DNA from: Castor canadensis
Lineage: Eukaryota; Chordata; Mammalia; Rodentia; Castoridae
DNA length: 64,000 bases
Direction: 5' to 3'
Assembly (NCBI RefSeq): GCF_047511655.1
Contig: NC_133398.1
Span: 106,532,332 to 106,596,331 of the forward strand
Below are positions 35,286 through 44,850 of this stretch, piece after piece. Within the stretch, counting starts at the first letter, position 1. The number at the start of each line of letters is the position of its first letter. Below the pieces are notes generated by a model. That model was not told where the DNA came from. It was given only the letters and a program-made list of their open reading frames with translations, and searched no databases. A program made the translations under genes and the position numbers.

Positions 35286-35600
35286 AAGCCGGGGGCTGGT
35301 GGCTTACTTGCTGGGTTTCCTGCATCCTCTGCTCCAAATGCCCAGCTGAAGGACCCAGCAAGCCAACAAGATCCAAAGATGGTAACTGGGCTAATGGGGG
35401 GTTTGCAGTATGTCACAATTCCAACAGATGTGATCAGAATGGCGTTTGAAAGGAACATTACTGAGTTAATGTTGTCCCTGAGGCTGGCTGACAAGAGGCT
35501 ATGGGGAATGCTGACCACCTGAATCATGGACAGCTTCCCTCTTACTGGTAAAACCAGGGCGCTATGCTTACCTGGATAGACTGACATCTTTTAGGAAATG
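35286..35600. other. Unassigned segment open in both directions
   Basis: Begins with a SINE-head-like GGGGGCTGGTGGCTTAC then diverges. A plus-strand frame (to 35522) and an antisense frame (35587-35210) both stay open but I recognise neither. Could be part of a DNA transposon whose end follows. Confidence 0.3.
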
Positions 35601-35784
35601 TGAGATTTGGTCTTGAAGATGTGAGCGTGGTCCTTTGCTTAATGATAGCGACACATACTAAGAAATGCATTGCTTGGCAAACTTCCTTGTTGTACAAACA
35701 TGATAGATGTCACCGGGTGATAGGAATTGTTTTGGTTCCATTATAATCCTATGAGATCATCATCGTATATGCAGTCTGACACTG
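35601..35784. mobile_element. DNA-transposon-like relic
   Basis: TTGTACAAACATGATAGATG, CCATTATAATCCTATGAGAT and ATCGTATATGCAGTCTGAC recall the terminal region of an old mammalian cut-and-paste element of Tigger-like type. Family not certain. Confidence 0.5.
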
Positions 35785-35905
35785 AGGGGCTTGGGGTGTG
35801 GTGGCAACAGTGCTTGTCTAGCAGGTGCTGGGCCCTGGGTTCAATCCCCAATTCCAAAAAAGGAAAAGAAAAGAAAGGAAGGGAGGGAGGGAAGGAAGAA
35901 GGAAG
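35785..35905 (+). repeat. ID-type SINE with GAAG-rich tail
   Basis: GCTTGGGGTGTGGTGGCAAC, GGGCCCTGGGTTCAATCCCC and a purine tail of AAAGGAAG/GGGA units. Confidence 0.8.
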
Positions 35906-35953
35906 GAAAGAGACCTTCACAACAAAAGAAATAATTGACACTGCAAAAAATAA

Positions 35954-36029
35954 AAAGTATTGAGATGGGCAAATGGCTCAAGGCCCTGAGTTCAAACCAC
36001 AGTGCAGGAAAAAAAAAAAAGTATTGAGA
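35954..36029 (+). repeat. Internally deleted ID-like SINE with target-site duplication
   Basis: ATGGGCAAATGGCTCAAGGC and CCCTGAGTTCAAACCACAGT with an A-tail. AAAAGTATTGAGA precedes it and recurs immediately after the tail. Confidence 0.88.
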
Positions 36030-36084
36030 AAAGAAGACAATGGGAAGGAAACACAATCCAAAAAGGCACATACTTTAAAACTAC

Positions 36085-36300
36085 TACAACTGGGCGCAGT
36101 AGTTCATACCTATAACCTCAGTTACCTGGGAAGTGGAGATAGGGAGGATTTCAGTTCAATACCAGCTGGGGCAAAAAGTTAGCAAGACCCCATCTCAACT
36201 AACAAGCTGGGCAAGGTGACAGCCAGTCAGGAAGCATAGGTAGGAGAATCATTGTCTGAAGCAGGCCCTAGACAAAAATTCAAGACGCTATCTAAAAAAA
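36085..36300 (+). repeat. Dimeric B1-like SINE
   Basis: TGGGCGCAGTAGTTCATACC, AACTAACAAGCTGGGCAAGG and an A-tail. Two B1-like units without the ID module. It lies about 100 bp beyond the predicted NXNL2 poly(A) site. Confidence 0.82.
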
Positions 36301-36412
36301 AATGCCACCTTTCACAAACACTTGAATCATGGTATACTGAGTGACTTAGTTTTCTTTTACTGGCACTTGATTTGGAATGAAAACTCAGAAATGCTCAGGA
36401 TGTAGGTATCTG

Positions 36413-36418
36413 TTTATT
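36413..36418 (-). terminator. NXNL2: Candidate NXNL2 poly(A) signal
   Basis: An AATAAA hexamer on the minus strand about 375 nt beyond the NXNL2 stop, with no repeat between stop and signal. It would give a 3' UTR of roughly 390-400 nt. It is the first canonical signal I noticed downstream. RNA data could move the end. Confidence 0.55.
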
Positions 36419-36791
36419 AAAGCACAGTCTGCAAACCTGATTAATAAATGTATCAATAAGTAGATCGTTTTCCTTGAAGAGACCTGTACAAGTAAACATT
36501 TTGCATAGATTTTTGATAGCTCAGTGGGAACATGCACAGATCCTCACTAGGCACAGGTGGATAAAGTTACGAAAAGAACAAAAATAACTACAAACAAGGT
36601 ACAGCCTGCAAACAGTGAGGGCATTTTCTCCTGAGACACATTTACTTTCTGTCACAATTAGCACTTCTGCTGTGGAATAAAACGAGACTCTGAAGAGAAG
36701 GGGACGACATCAATCATCCCGCTCCTCTTTCCCCTGGGGTTTGGTCAGCAGGCGTGGCACCCGTCCTGGTACCCCCGCCGTCCCTCCCCAC

Positions 36792-36960
36792 TCAGTCCAA
36801 GAAATTCTGGAAGACATCGGCCATCTCCACCCAGCTCTGGAAGCAGGCCAGCCCCTGCTCCCGGATCTGCTTCCGCCCTCTGTGGGTGATGACTTCCCCG
36901 TTCTGCTTCACGATCACAAGCTTGGGGATGGCGGTGACGTTGTACCTCTTCTTCAGCTCA
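36792..36960 (-). CDS. NXNL2: NXNL2 exon 2 (C-terminal part and stop)
   Basis: Completes the thioredoxin fold. After a CTCCTACAG acceptor (CAG at 36963-36961) the frame reads (H)ELKKRYNVTAIPKLVIV, then KQNGEVITHRGRKQ and a tail ending FQNFLD-stop. Pro113 in AIPKL is the conserved cis-proline that faces the thioredoxin active site. The RYNV-x-AIPKL strand and the QNGE turn are hallmarks of the nucleoredoxin-like family. Exon 1 (302 nt) plus exon 2 (169 nt) gives 471 nt, or 156 residues and a stop, the same length as human NXNL2 as I remember it. No frameshift or internal stop is present, so the gene appears intact. The single phase-2 intron spans 44022-36961. Confidence 0.97.
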
Positions 36961-37198
36961 CTGTAGGAGAGAAGAGGGGACCGCGGTTAGGGAGCAAGAG
37001 GCCTGGTACCTGCTGGGCAGTGGGCTCCTTCTCTGCCTGTCCTAGCTCCCCTCACCCACAGAAGTCTGCAGTGACACAAGTGTCCTCACTCTGTCCTGCC
37101 CAGCACTAGAGCCAGTGGCCACACAGGGCACTCAAAAGTTAGCAAAGTACTCAGGAACTGAATTTCTCATTTTAATTAACTGTTAATTTAAACATCTG

Positions 37199-37285
37199 TT
37201 GTTGTTGAGGTACTTGGGATCAAACCCAGAGCCTCCAGCATGCCAGTTAAGTGACCTACCTCCACAGAACTACACTCCCAGCCCT
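37199..37285 (-). repeat. ID-type SINE, antisense (NXNL2 intron)
   Basis: GTACTTGGGATCAAACCCAG and ACTACACTCCCAGCCC, a diverged canonical ID. Confidence 0.78.
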
Positions 37286-37669
37286 GCTATCTTAAATGAG
37301 AAGGAAGCCACTTGAGGCTGGGGGCTCCACTATTGGACAGTGCAGTTGTAAACCCACAAATAAACCTAGTTAATTTTTTTATATCCTACTCTCAGGAAAA
37401 GAAAACTATCCGGTAATTATAAGTTACCTGATAGTTAAAAAGTCCATGAGTTCTAAAAATAGTTAAAGCCTTGTTAGACTTTCCACCTTGCAGATTCAGT
37501 GAGGCACCAAGACACATGGTTGTGGAAGAAATGTTTCAGACTCCACCTGCCTTTTCATGGTTGCATGTTCTAGACGCTCTTCCCACTATGTAGCTTAACT
37601 CTATGAGAATGACTGCATTGACTTATTGTAATCAACCCAAATGAAAGGTAGCTGTAACTCAGATTCCCT
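37286..37669. other. Unassigned intronic sequence
   Basis: AT-rich, no recognised element. Confidence 0.35.
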
Positions 37670-37768
37670 TTTTTTTTTTTTTTTTTTTGGCAGCACTGGG
37701 GTTTGAACTCAGTGCCTCAGGCTTGCTAGGCAGGTGGCTCTTATCATTTGAACCACTCCACCAATCCA
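37670..37768 (-). repeat. ID-like SINE, antisense (NXNL2 intron)
   Basis: A 19-T run, GGCAGCACTGGGGTTTGAAC, GCTTGCTAGGCAGGTGGCTC and AACCACTCCACCAATCC. Confidence 0.9.
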
Positions 37769-38304
37769 CATGTTCTGATTAGGGAAAGTAGCACCTGCCT
37801 TGCAGCTCACAATGCTCCCCATGACCTTCATGTAACCTTCCAGAGGATTACCTCCCTCAGGCAGGGCAGTGAGACAATCCCTTTCTTGTTTACAAGCCAG
37901 GTGCCCAGGACCTCACAGGTGACAGTAACCTGATTTCCTCCATGGGTAGCCCTAAGGATTGGACCACATCCCCACCAAGGTTGCTTCCCAGAGCCCAGGT
38001 CAAAAGACAAACTCTCACTCAAGCAGGAAAACGTACATACTCCACCCCCCAACTCAACCAAGAATATACTTTGTTTTCAAACACAGATGGAGCCCTGACA
38101 AAACCATCGTGTTCTCTGTCACAAAGGAATCTTAATAAACTTCAGTTGATCAATAGTACACAGATGACTTAATCAGACCCTCATTAATAGAATTGGAAAC
38201 CAATAAGAAATCATTTTTAAGAATGAGTTTAAAAACTGAATAACTGAAGGTAATATGTGAAATAGCCAGGTAGATTATAAAATACTTAGAACAATATGAA
38301 TGTA
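37769..38304. other. Unassigned intronic sequence
   Basis: No repeat or exon recognised. Confidence 0.35.
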
Positions 38305-38640
38305 CAATTAGGCCTCATACCCAAGGATTCCATATCCTTGGATTCAACCAACCTCAGACTGAAAATACTGAAGAAAAAAATTACAACTGTACTGAACACT
38401 GTTTGTTCTTGTCATTTTTCTCCAAACAATATGGAATAACAATTCTTTATATAGCATTTACCTCATAGGTGTTTTAAGTAATCTAGAGATGATTTAAAGT
38501 ATTCGTGGGGGCATGCATAGGTTATATATAAACACTACCCCATTTTATATAAAGGACATAAGACTCCATGGATTTTGGTACCCATGGGAGATCCTAGAAC
38601 AAATTTCTCTTGGACAAGAAGAGTTATAACCATACTACAA
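38305..38640. mobile_element. MER2/Tigger-type DNA transposon relic (NXNL2 intron)
   Basis: TCCTTGGATTCAACCAACCT, AGTAATCTAGAGATGATTTA, GGGCATGCATAGGTTATATA and TAAGACTCCATGGATTTTGG are MER2 blocks in order, opposite in direction to the copy at 9655-9935. Confidence 0.82.
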
Positions 38641-38679
38641 ACCCCAAACAATCAAACACACTTAGAAAGCTATAACCTA

Positions 38680-38890
38680 ATGCCAGGAGCTGGTGGCTCA
38701 TGCCTACAATCCTAGCTATTCAGGATGCAGAGATCAGAAGGATCACCAGTCGAAGCCAGCCCAGGCAAATAGTTCACGAGACCCCCATCTTGAAAAACCC
38801 CATCACAAAAAAAAAAAAAAAAAGAGTTGGTAGAGTGGCTGGAGGTGTAGGTCCTGAGTTCAAACCCCAGTACTACCTCCCTCCCACTCC
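38680..38890 (+). repeat. Composite SINE (NXNL2 intron)
   Basis: GGTGGCTCATGCCTACAATC, AGGCAAATAGTTCACGAGAC, AGTTGGTAGAGTGGCTGGAG and TTCAAACCCCAGTACTACC. Confidence 0.9.
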
Positions 38891-39187
38891 CCAATAAAAC
38901 CACTTTGGAAACACTAAAATGTGAGACTGAGCAACAGAGAAGGAGGAGACACATGAGCATCAGGCATCACGTGGGTCTAGCTAGTACAGAGGCCCAGTGT
39001 AGACTTGACCCTTGATACCTTGTAAGGAGGACTCTTGTCCACAGAACAAGTCTGTTTCCCAAAGAATCAGTGCATACAGCCTCCACCTCAGTCACTCAGA
39101 AAACCATTTTCCATGGTGTCCATTTCACAAGGAGAGAAAAGGAAAAGTGGAAGAAAGAAAGATGTAAACTTATAAAAATAATCATAC

Positions 39188-39560
39188 AAGCCAGGCTCCA
39201 GTGGCTTACACCTGTAATCCTAGCTGCTTGGGAGGCTAAAATCAGGAGAATCATGGTTCAGGGCTAGCCAGGTCACAAAAGAAGACTCCATTTCACCTGG
39301 GGTGGGGGGGGGGGAGAGGAGCAAGGTAGTGGGGGAGAGTGGAAACTGGGCATGGTGGTACACCTGTCATCCCAACTACAGCAGGAAGCTTATAGAGAAT
39401 CGTGGTCCAAGCCATCCTGAGCAAAAAGCAAGATCCTATCTCCAAAATAACCAGATCAAAAAGGGCTAGAGGCATGCTCAAGAGGTAGAGCACTGCCTAG
39501 CAAGTGTGAAGCCCTGAATTCAGACTGCAGTACCATCAAAAAAAAGAAAGAAAAAGAAAA
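39188..39560 (+). repeat. Trimeric composite SINE (NXNL2 intron)
   Basis: CAGTGGCTTACACCTGTAAT (first B1-like), a G-run at 39300-39313, CATGGTGGTACACCTGTCAT (second B1-like), AGGGCTAGAGGCATGCTCAA (ID-like) and an AAAG tail. Confidence 0.88.
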
Positions 39561-40404
39561 AACTCACACATAGAAAAAAAGACACAACTGGAGACTGCTG
39601 TGCTAACCTGCATCTATAGAGGTGACAAACCAAAGCCACTGATACAAACCCAGGTCAAACTGCAGGTCTGAGGACACTGGACCCTTCACAAACACAGCCC
39701 ACCAAACTGAAGCTGGGAAATAGCCAAACAGAGCCTACACAGGCCTAGGAACCACGCAGCAGGTACGAAAGGTATGGCACAGATGTTTTCCCCCAGTGTT
39801 TGAAGAATCCCATACGATGCCTGAAATTTGAAATGTCTAAGAAAGTGACTTTTCTCAAAAGCCTAAAACCAAAACATGAAGAGCAATGACCCAAAGAGCA
39901 CTTTGCATAATGACTACAGCAAAGTGGCCAGTTGCCAAATTGAAATTCCTTGGTAGTTTTGGCAAATCAATTATTCAGTGCCTGTGCTCTGAGCGGCAGG
40001 GTGGGACAGGGCAGCACCTACCACGTTCCAGAAAAGGAAGCAAACAGTCCAGCTGCAGCAAAACCTGGAGGGACTCTCTGTACTCCCGGGGACTCGGGAG
40101 CCATCTGCCAGATGAGGAGGAGTCCCTGACAAGCTTTTGGGGGGCAGGAGGCAGCAAGAGAATCCAGCTGCTGGTTGCCACAGCAGCATCTTCTCCAGAG
40201 TCGCTAAAGGCATCCAGGGCCCACCCAACATCTGCATTCTTGACAGGTTCCCAGGTGAATGGCAGTACCATTCGAAGTCTCCAGATAGCAGCATCAGCAT
40301 GACCCAGAGATCCATTAGAACTGCAGTCTCCCTGACCCTGACCCTGGGAGGGAGGAGATCAAGTTGGGGGTTTTTTTTGGGGGGGGGGAAGAATGGGGAG
40401 GAGC
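39561..40404. other. Unassigned intronic sequence
   Basis: Unique-looking. Overlapping frames at 39886-40302 and antisense have no recognisable domains or splice context. A G/T-run lies at 40370-40388. Confidence 0.35.
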
Positions 40405-40622
40405 TTTTTTGGTAGGACTGGGGTTTGATCTCTGGGCTTTGTACTTGCAAAGCAGGTGCTCTACCACTTGAGCCACAGCTCCAGTCCATTTTGCTCTGGT
40501 TATTTTGGAGATCGGGGGGGTCTCACCAACTATTTGCCCAGGCTGGCCTCAAACTGAGAGCCTCCCCATCTTAGCCTCCCAAGTAGCTAGGATTATAGGC
40601 TTGAGCCACTGACACCTGGCAG
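40405..40622 (-). repeat. Composite SINE, antisense (NXNL2 intron)
   Basis: GGACTGGGGTTTGATCTCTG, TACCACTTGAGCCACAGCTC, TTGCCCAGGCTGGCCTCAAA and GTAGCTAGGATTATAGGC. Confidence 0.9.
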
Positions 40623-40744
40623 AGATCGGGTTTAAAAGCCTGCCCTGCTGGGGTCTCACAGGGCTTTCTGCTTCCCACTGCCTGGAGAGAGAAGAAGTGC
40701 TGAGGGAGGCTGAGGACAGAGTTTGCTGCACTTTCCTCTGGAAA

Positions 40745-40930
40745 CCTCCATTTCCTAGGACGTGGGAACTCAGAGAGCTAGTTAGCCTCCTCGCACCTCA
40801 GATTTCTCATCTGCACTACAGGACAACAGATCCCACCTCCCAAGGCTGTTCTTAGGATTAATGATTTATACGTAATCGACTTAGCAAGAATGGTGTTTAC
40901 CACATAAATATACAATAAACACCAGCTGCT
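40745..40930 (-). repeat. MIR, antisense (NXNL2 intron)
   Basis: CTCAGATTTCTCATCTGCAC, AAGGCTGTTCTTAGGATTAA and the AAATATACAATAAACACCAG end are inverted MIR blocks. Confidence 0.75.
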
Positions 40931-41520
40931 CTTCTTGGGTGAGAAGAACCTACCTCCAAGTACAGCTGGGCTGACTGCTCAGTCAATAGATCCCTAACTA
41001 GAGTAGCTAACCAGGACATGGAGCAGTTGCCTGTGTACTGAAAAAGAGGAAAGTCTGAGGATGTACCATGTGAGATGCTGCAGCCACTCTGTCACCATGA
41101 GGAGAGACTAGATTTGCCAGTCAGTCATTGCCTGTAGCCTGAGCATCTATAATCTCTAGTGTTAAGTGCTTTGAGTTACTGTGGCTGTTCGTCTAATCAG
41201 TGAACACTAAATCAAGTTCTGAGAGCAGGAGGAAGCAAGGCAAGCTGGGCTTTGAGGAACACGAGGGGCTTGAGGTTGTCATTTGCCTGTTTTCCCTTAA
41301 TTTCAGAGGTGCCCAGTGTTAGCCCTCAAGTCATCATCCTGGCAGACTCTGCCTGTAAACAAATGCATCCTTGGAACTGCAAGGGAGAGGCCAACAGCCA
41401 CCTTCCCCTGACATCCTCTTAAGCCCTCTGGACACCGTGCTATGTCCGCAGAGAAGAGAAGCGCTTTGGAGGGGGGCTTTGGAGGGGGGCTCATTGTCAT
41501 TGTCTTAACTCAGGAACATT
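40931..41520. other. Unassigned intronic sequence
   Basis: A 15-bp near-tandem (GCTTTGGAGGGGGGC twice) lies at about 41462-41491. Otherwise nothing recognised. Confidence 0.4.
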
Positions 41521-41521
41521 G

Positions 41522-41732
41522 TTTTTTTTTTTTTTTTCGGTACTGGGGTTTGAACTCACGATCTACACTGTGAGTCACTCCACCGGCGTTTTTTTTTTTT
41601 TTTTTGTGAAGGGTTTTTTCAAGAGAGGGTCTCGTGAACTATTTACCTAAGCAGGCTTCAAACCGCAATCCTCCCAATCTCTGCCTCCTGAGTAGCTGGG
41701 ATTACAGCAGAAAGCCACCGCACCGGCTACTC
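41522..41732 (-). repeat. Composite SINE, antisense (NXNL2 intron)
   Basis: T-run, ACTGGGGTTTGAACTCACG, GTGAGTCACTCCACCGGCG, a second T-run, then GAGGGTCTCGTGAACTATTT and GAGTAGCTGGGATTACAGC. Confidence 0.9.
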
Positions 41733-43045
41733 AGGAACATTTTAACCATTTAGGGAAAATCCAAGAGCCCCGTTTGTGGTTGTCCTGTGTGCTGTTGCAA
41801 CGTCTGTCCCTCCCATCATCAAATCCAGCCACATTCTTGTCCCTGATAAAAGGGCTTCTGGGTTGCTATGGCAACTTCGGACTCCAGTTTCAGCTGAAGA
41901 CTGTTGCCAGGCAAATCTCTCTAAAGCACTTTCTCTTGCTTACTTGCTCCAGCCATCTATTAAACACATACACAGTGGGTCCCAAATTCTAAACCACATC
42001 TGGCTTGGTCCTGTGAGCAACAGGAATCAGGGAACCCCCAGAGAGTTGGAACAAGGCAGTGCCAGACCATAACTATCTTTGAACCAAGCACCAACTCAAT
42101 GGGGAGCACAGCAACCTGGGAGACCAGGAAGTGGCAGTTAGCTTCTTCTGCCTATAGGTGCACTGAGGTCATCACCTGCTTCTAGCCATACAGGGTGACC
42201 TGAAGGGTCACCACAAGTGATTTCCCTGGAAGTGGAGAATTTTTCTCTCTTTCTCCCTTATGCTCAGATGGATCTCAAGAAATACAGGGGATAGCAGATT
42301 ACAAGCTTTAGCTCTGAGGGAAGGCAGCACAGGCTTCCTTCCCCACTCACCTACCAAGTGGAGCTTCCAAGGTACCAGTGGGGTGCACATCTAACAATTT
42401 CCCCTCAACGCTTCATGCATTTTTTTTGGCTCATAAACCCAGCGTGGGATAAGCAGAATTTAGGGTGTAGCTCCAACAAGGCCCCAAGAATATCTACTTT
42501 CTAGTTTACATACAGCAGTGAAGAGTTAACAACATTCAGTCCAGAAAGGGGTGGGACAAACAGCTAAGTTCACAAAAGAACAGTCAGTCTAAGGGTGAAC
42601 ACCAGATGACCAGACGGCCAGGCAGAGATGACCAGAGTACAGTACCATCATCTCAGGCTCCCAGTGCTTTATCTGCCTCCAATTGGCTGCACTGGCTGTG
42701 ACCAGATCAACAGGGGACAGAGATTTATGCATGCAGCTAAAATGATGCCCTTCCCCTGGGCATCAAGGCCCATGGCCCTGGGGAGAACACTGGCCAGGGT
42801 CCCCCTAGCCAGAAGAAGTAGGCTGTGCCTCAGTGGCATTTCTGTAAAATGGTACAATAGACCAGAGTGCTGTCCACAACCAGCCTACACTGCTAGGAGC
42901 CCTTTACTGGATCAGATCAACCCCACAAACACTTAATGTGTGTCACTGTGCTTGGCAATAAAACAACTTGCCTCCCATCCCCCATGGGTAATCCCAGAAC
43001 TGGGCTCTCCCAGGGCCTGAGTTCTTTGCCTAGTAACTACCATCA
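41733..43045. other. Unassigned intronic sequence
   Basis: 1.3 kb without recognised repeats. Non-coding by eye. Confidence 0.35.
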
Positions 43046-43330
43046 GTGCCTCACTTTCAAAATAAGTGTGTACTTTCAAAAGCTGCATGTAAACTTGATT
43101 GCCACGCAACTCCTATTTTAAAACGCAGCACCGAAAGTGACTCCCTAACTTTGGCAAGGTTAATCAGCTGTTATTTAGATTTATCTGTAAGACTTTTATC
43201 TCCTGCTGTGAGTGACGCCGCCCATCCCTCTGCAACTGAGCAGCTTCTGGCCAAGCTAGGAATCGCCACAGCAGAGCGTGTGTATAAGAAGATAATCGCA
43301 CTTCTTCCGGTTCATTAAGCTTCTATGGAA
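43046..43330. other. Repeat-free intronic segment, possible conserved element
   Basis: About 0.28 kb of balanced-composition unique sequence, 0.7-1 kb inside the intron from the NXNL2 donor. It contains TTAATCAGCTGTTATTTAG, which joins a TAATC core (the type bound by CRX/OTX factors) to a CAGCTG E-box. An enhancer role is speculation from motif and position. A 90-codon frame crosses it on the plus strand without recognisable similarity. Confidence 0.25.
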
Positions 43331-43989
43331 TTTCCCAAAGTAAGCCTCATTTTTCGTTTTCCAGAAAGAATTGGGGGGTAACACCACAACTAAATGATAA
43401 ACCTAAGAGACCAGCCTCAAGCAACACCCACGCTTTCACATCTGCACGTGGAGTGAGGGGCTGCGCAATGCGCTTTTGTGACGTGTGCTTTAAAACTAGT
43501 CGGGACTCTTACATCCCACACTGGACCATCAGTACCCAGCCATACGCCCCCTCCCTCATCTCCCGGAGCCCAAAACCAGAGCGAGGGAGGCAGGAAACTC
43601 CACTCCGATTCCTTCTCAGATTCTGGGAAATCCAGCCGAGCTGGGGATCCCTTCAGAGAGAAGACTGCAGTCGCTCCAAATCTGCCTCCACCTGGCTCCT
43701 CCTATATTAACAGCAATGAAACTTACGTTCATGAACCTAACGCATTATAGTTACAAAATTCTATCACTTCAGGTAAAAGCGAAATCGCGAACGTGGCCAG
43801 CATCCAGCTTCCTCCAGCCTTGGCCATCCCCCCCCCCTCCCGCCAGCGCACCCCTACCCTGTCCTGCGGGCACGATTGTCACCCTGGCCTGCTCCCAGAC
43901 CCTGGGCGGGGGTCTTTCTGCGTCTCCTCCCGATCACTGACTGGAAAGGAGTTAGAGAGGAACATCCGAAAGCCCCAGGGTGCAGGAAG
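43331..43989. other. Intronic sequence next to the NXNL2 donor
   Basis: Rises in GC toward exon 1. A C-run lies at 43829-43836. No repeat recognised and no second exon seen. Confidence 0.4.
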
Positions 43990-44850
43990 GTGGGATCTGG
44001 GGCCCCCAGGCCCCGCACTCACTGCCGGTAGGGGTCGTGGAAGGGCAGCGCCAGCCAGGCGCCGTGCATCTGGCGCATGAAGTCCCGCATCTCCTGCGCG
44101 CTGCCGTCCGCGGACACGAAGACCACCTCGAAGGGCGCGGGCCGCTTGGCTTCGCCCACCAGCGCGGCGTAGAACTCGCAAAGCAGCGGCGTGAAGTCGC
44201 GACTGGGCGCGCACCGGCCCGCCGCAAAGTACAGAGCCACCACCTTGTTCTGCAGCGCCACATCGGCCTCCACCGCCCTGCCCTCGCGGGTCATCAGGCG
44301 CCGCCCGCCCAACACGTCCACCATGGCGCGGAAGGGAGGCCACCTGGTGACCGAAGATCACCTGCGGGACGCCTGTCACCAGCTGGCCGGCGGCAGTGAG
44401 CGGCTGTAGTGCTCCGTCCCTCTCCGCAGCGCGGGGCGCAAGACCCGTCCAGCTGCGCCCGGAGCTGGGGCCTCGCCCGAGCCACGCCCCTGCTTGAAGC
44501 AACAGTGTCGCAGCCGCCGGAAGGACGGTCACAGACACCCGACAATCCAGGTGTCTGACCCGCTCCAGAGCCGCGCCACCCTGGCAACCCCGCGTCCTCC
44601 AACCCTCGAGCGCTCCACTCAGTCGCGCCCCGCCCCCGCACCCCGTGACTTTCTGGGTTTCCTTCGCCACCGAGTACCCGCGGCAGCGCGCACCCTCGGG
44701 TCCTACCCACCTCCTCCCGCACCCTCCCGCCCCACCGCAGCCCTGCTCTCTCAGCCTTGCGGGCCCCGCCCGGTGCCCTTGAACCCTACCTTGGAGCTCT
44801 TGCACCAGCCCATCGCTTCGGAAGGGTGGAGGAGGAAGAAGAGGAAGAGC
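43990..44850. promoter_or_regulatory. NXNL2: CpG island over NXNL2 exon 1 and promoter
   Basis: Very GC-rich with dense CpG from exon 1 to about 0.5 kb upstream, unlike the AT-rich flanks. This fits a TATA-less promoter firing on the minus strand; I see no convincing TATA box. The composition also creates several long spurious frames on both strands. Confidence 0.8.
44023..44324 (-). CDS. NXNL2: NXNL2 exon 1, nucleoredoxin-like protein 2 (N-terminal 100 codons + 2 nt)
   Basis: Encodes the first two thirds of a thioredoxin-fold protein known as RdCVF2, a survival and redox factor of photoreceptors and olfactory neurons. The frame opens MVDVLGGRRL. The beta-strand KVVALYFAAGR leads into the active-site loop C38-A-P-S41, then RDFTPLLCEFY and FEVVFVSADGS, all typical of NXNL2. 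The loop has one cysteine instead of a CXXC pair, which I recall as normal for this paralogue. The ATG at 44324 has a strong context (GCGCCATGG) and matches the usual protein start. The exon ends in a GTGAGT donor (44022-44017) after codon 100 plus two bases (CA). These join TG of exon 2 to give His101. It lies in a CpG island. Longer antisense and overlapping frames here are GC-driven shadows. Confidence 0.97.

Larger units (their letters stand above)
36961..44022 (-). other. NXNL2: NXNL2 intron 1
   Basis: Single GT-AG intron of about 7.06 kb in phase 2. It holds seven annotated repeats (ID and composite SINEs, a MER2-type relic, a MIR) plus unassigned DNA. If retained, translation stops at once because the donor itself supplies an in-frame TGA (44021-44019), giving a 101-residue product ending YRQ. 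Confidence 0.93.

Noticed and set aside
39886-40489. Frames of 138 and 172 codons inside the NXNL2 intron
   Set aside because: They overlap on both strands, run into a SINE and have no similarity I recognise.
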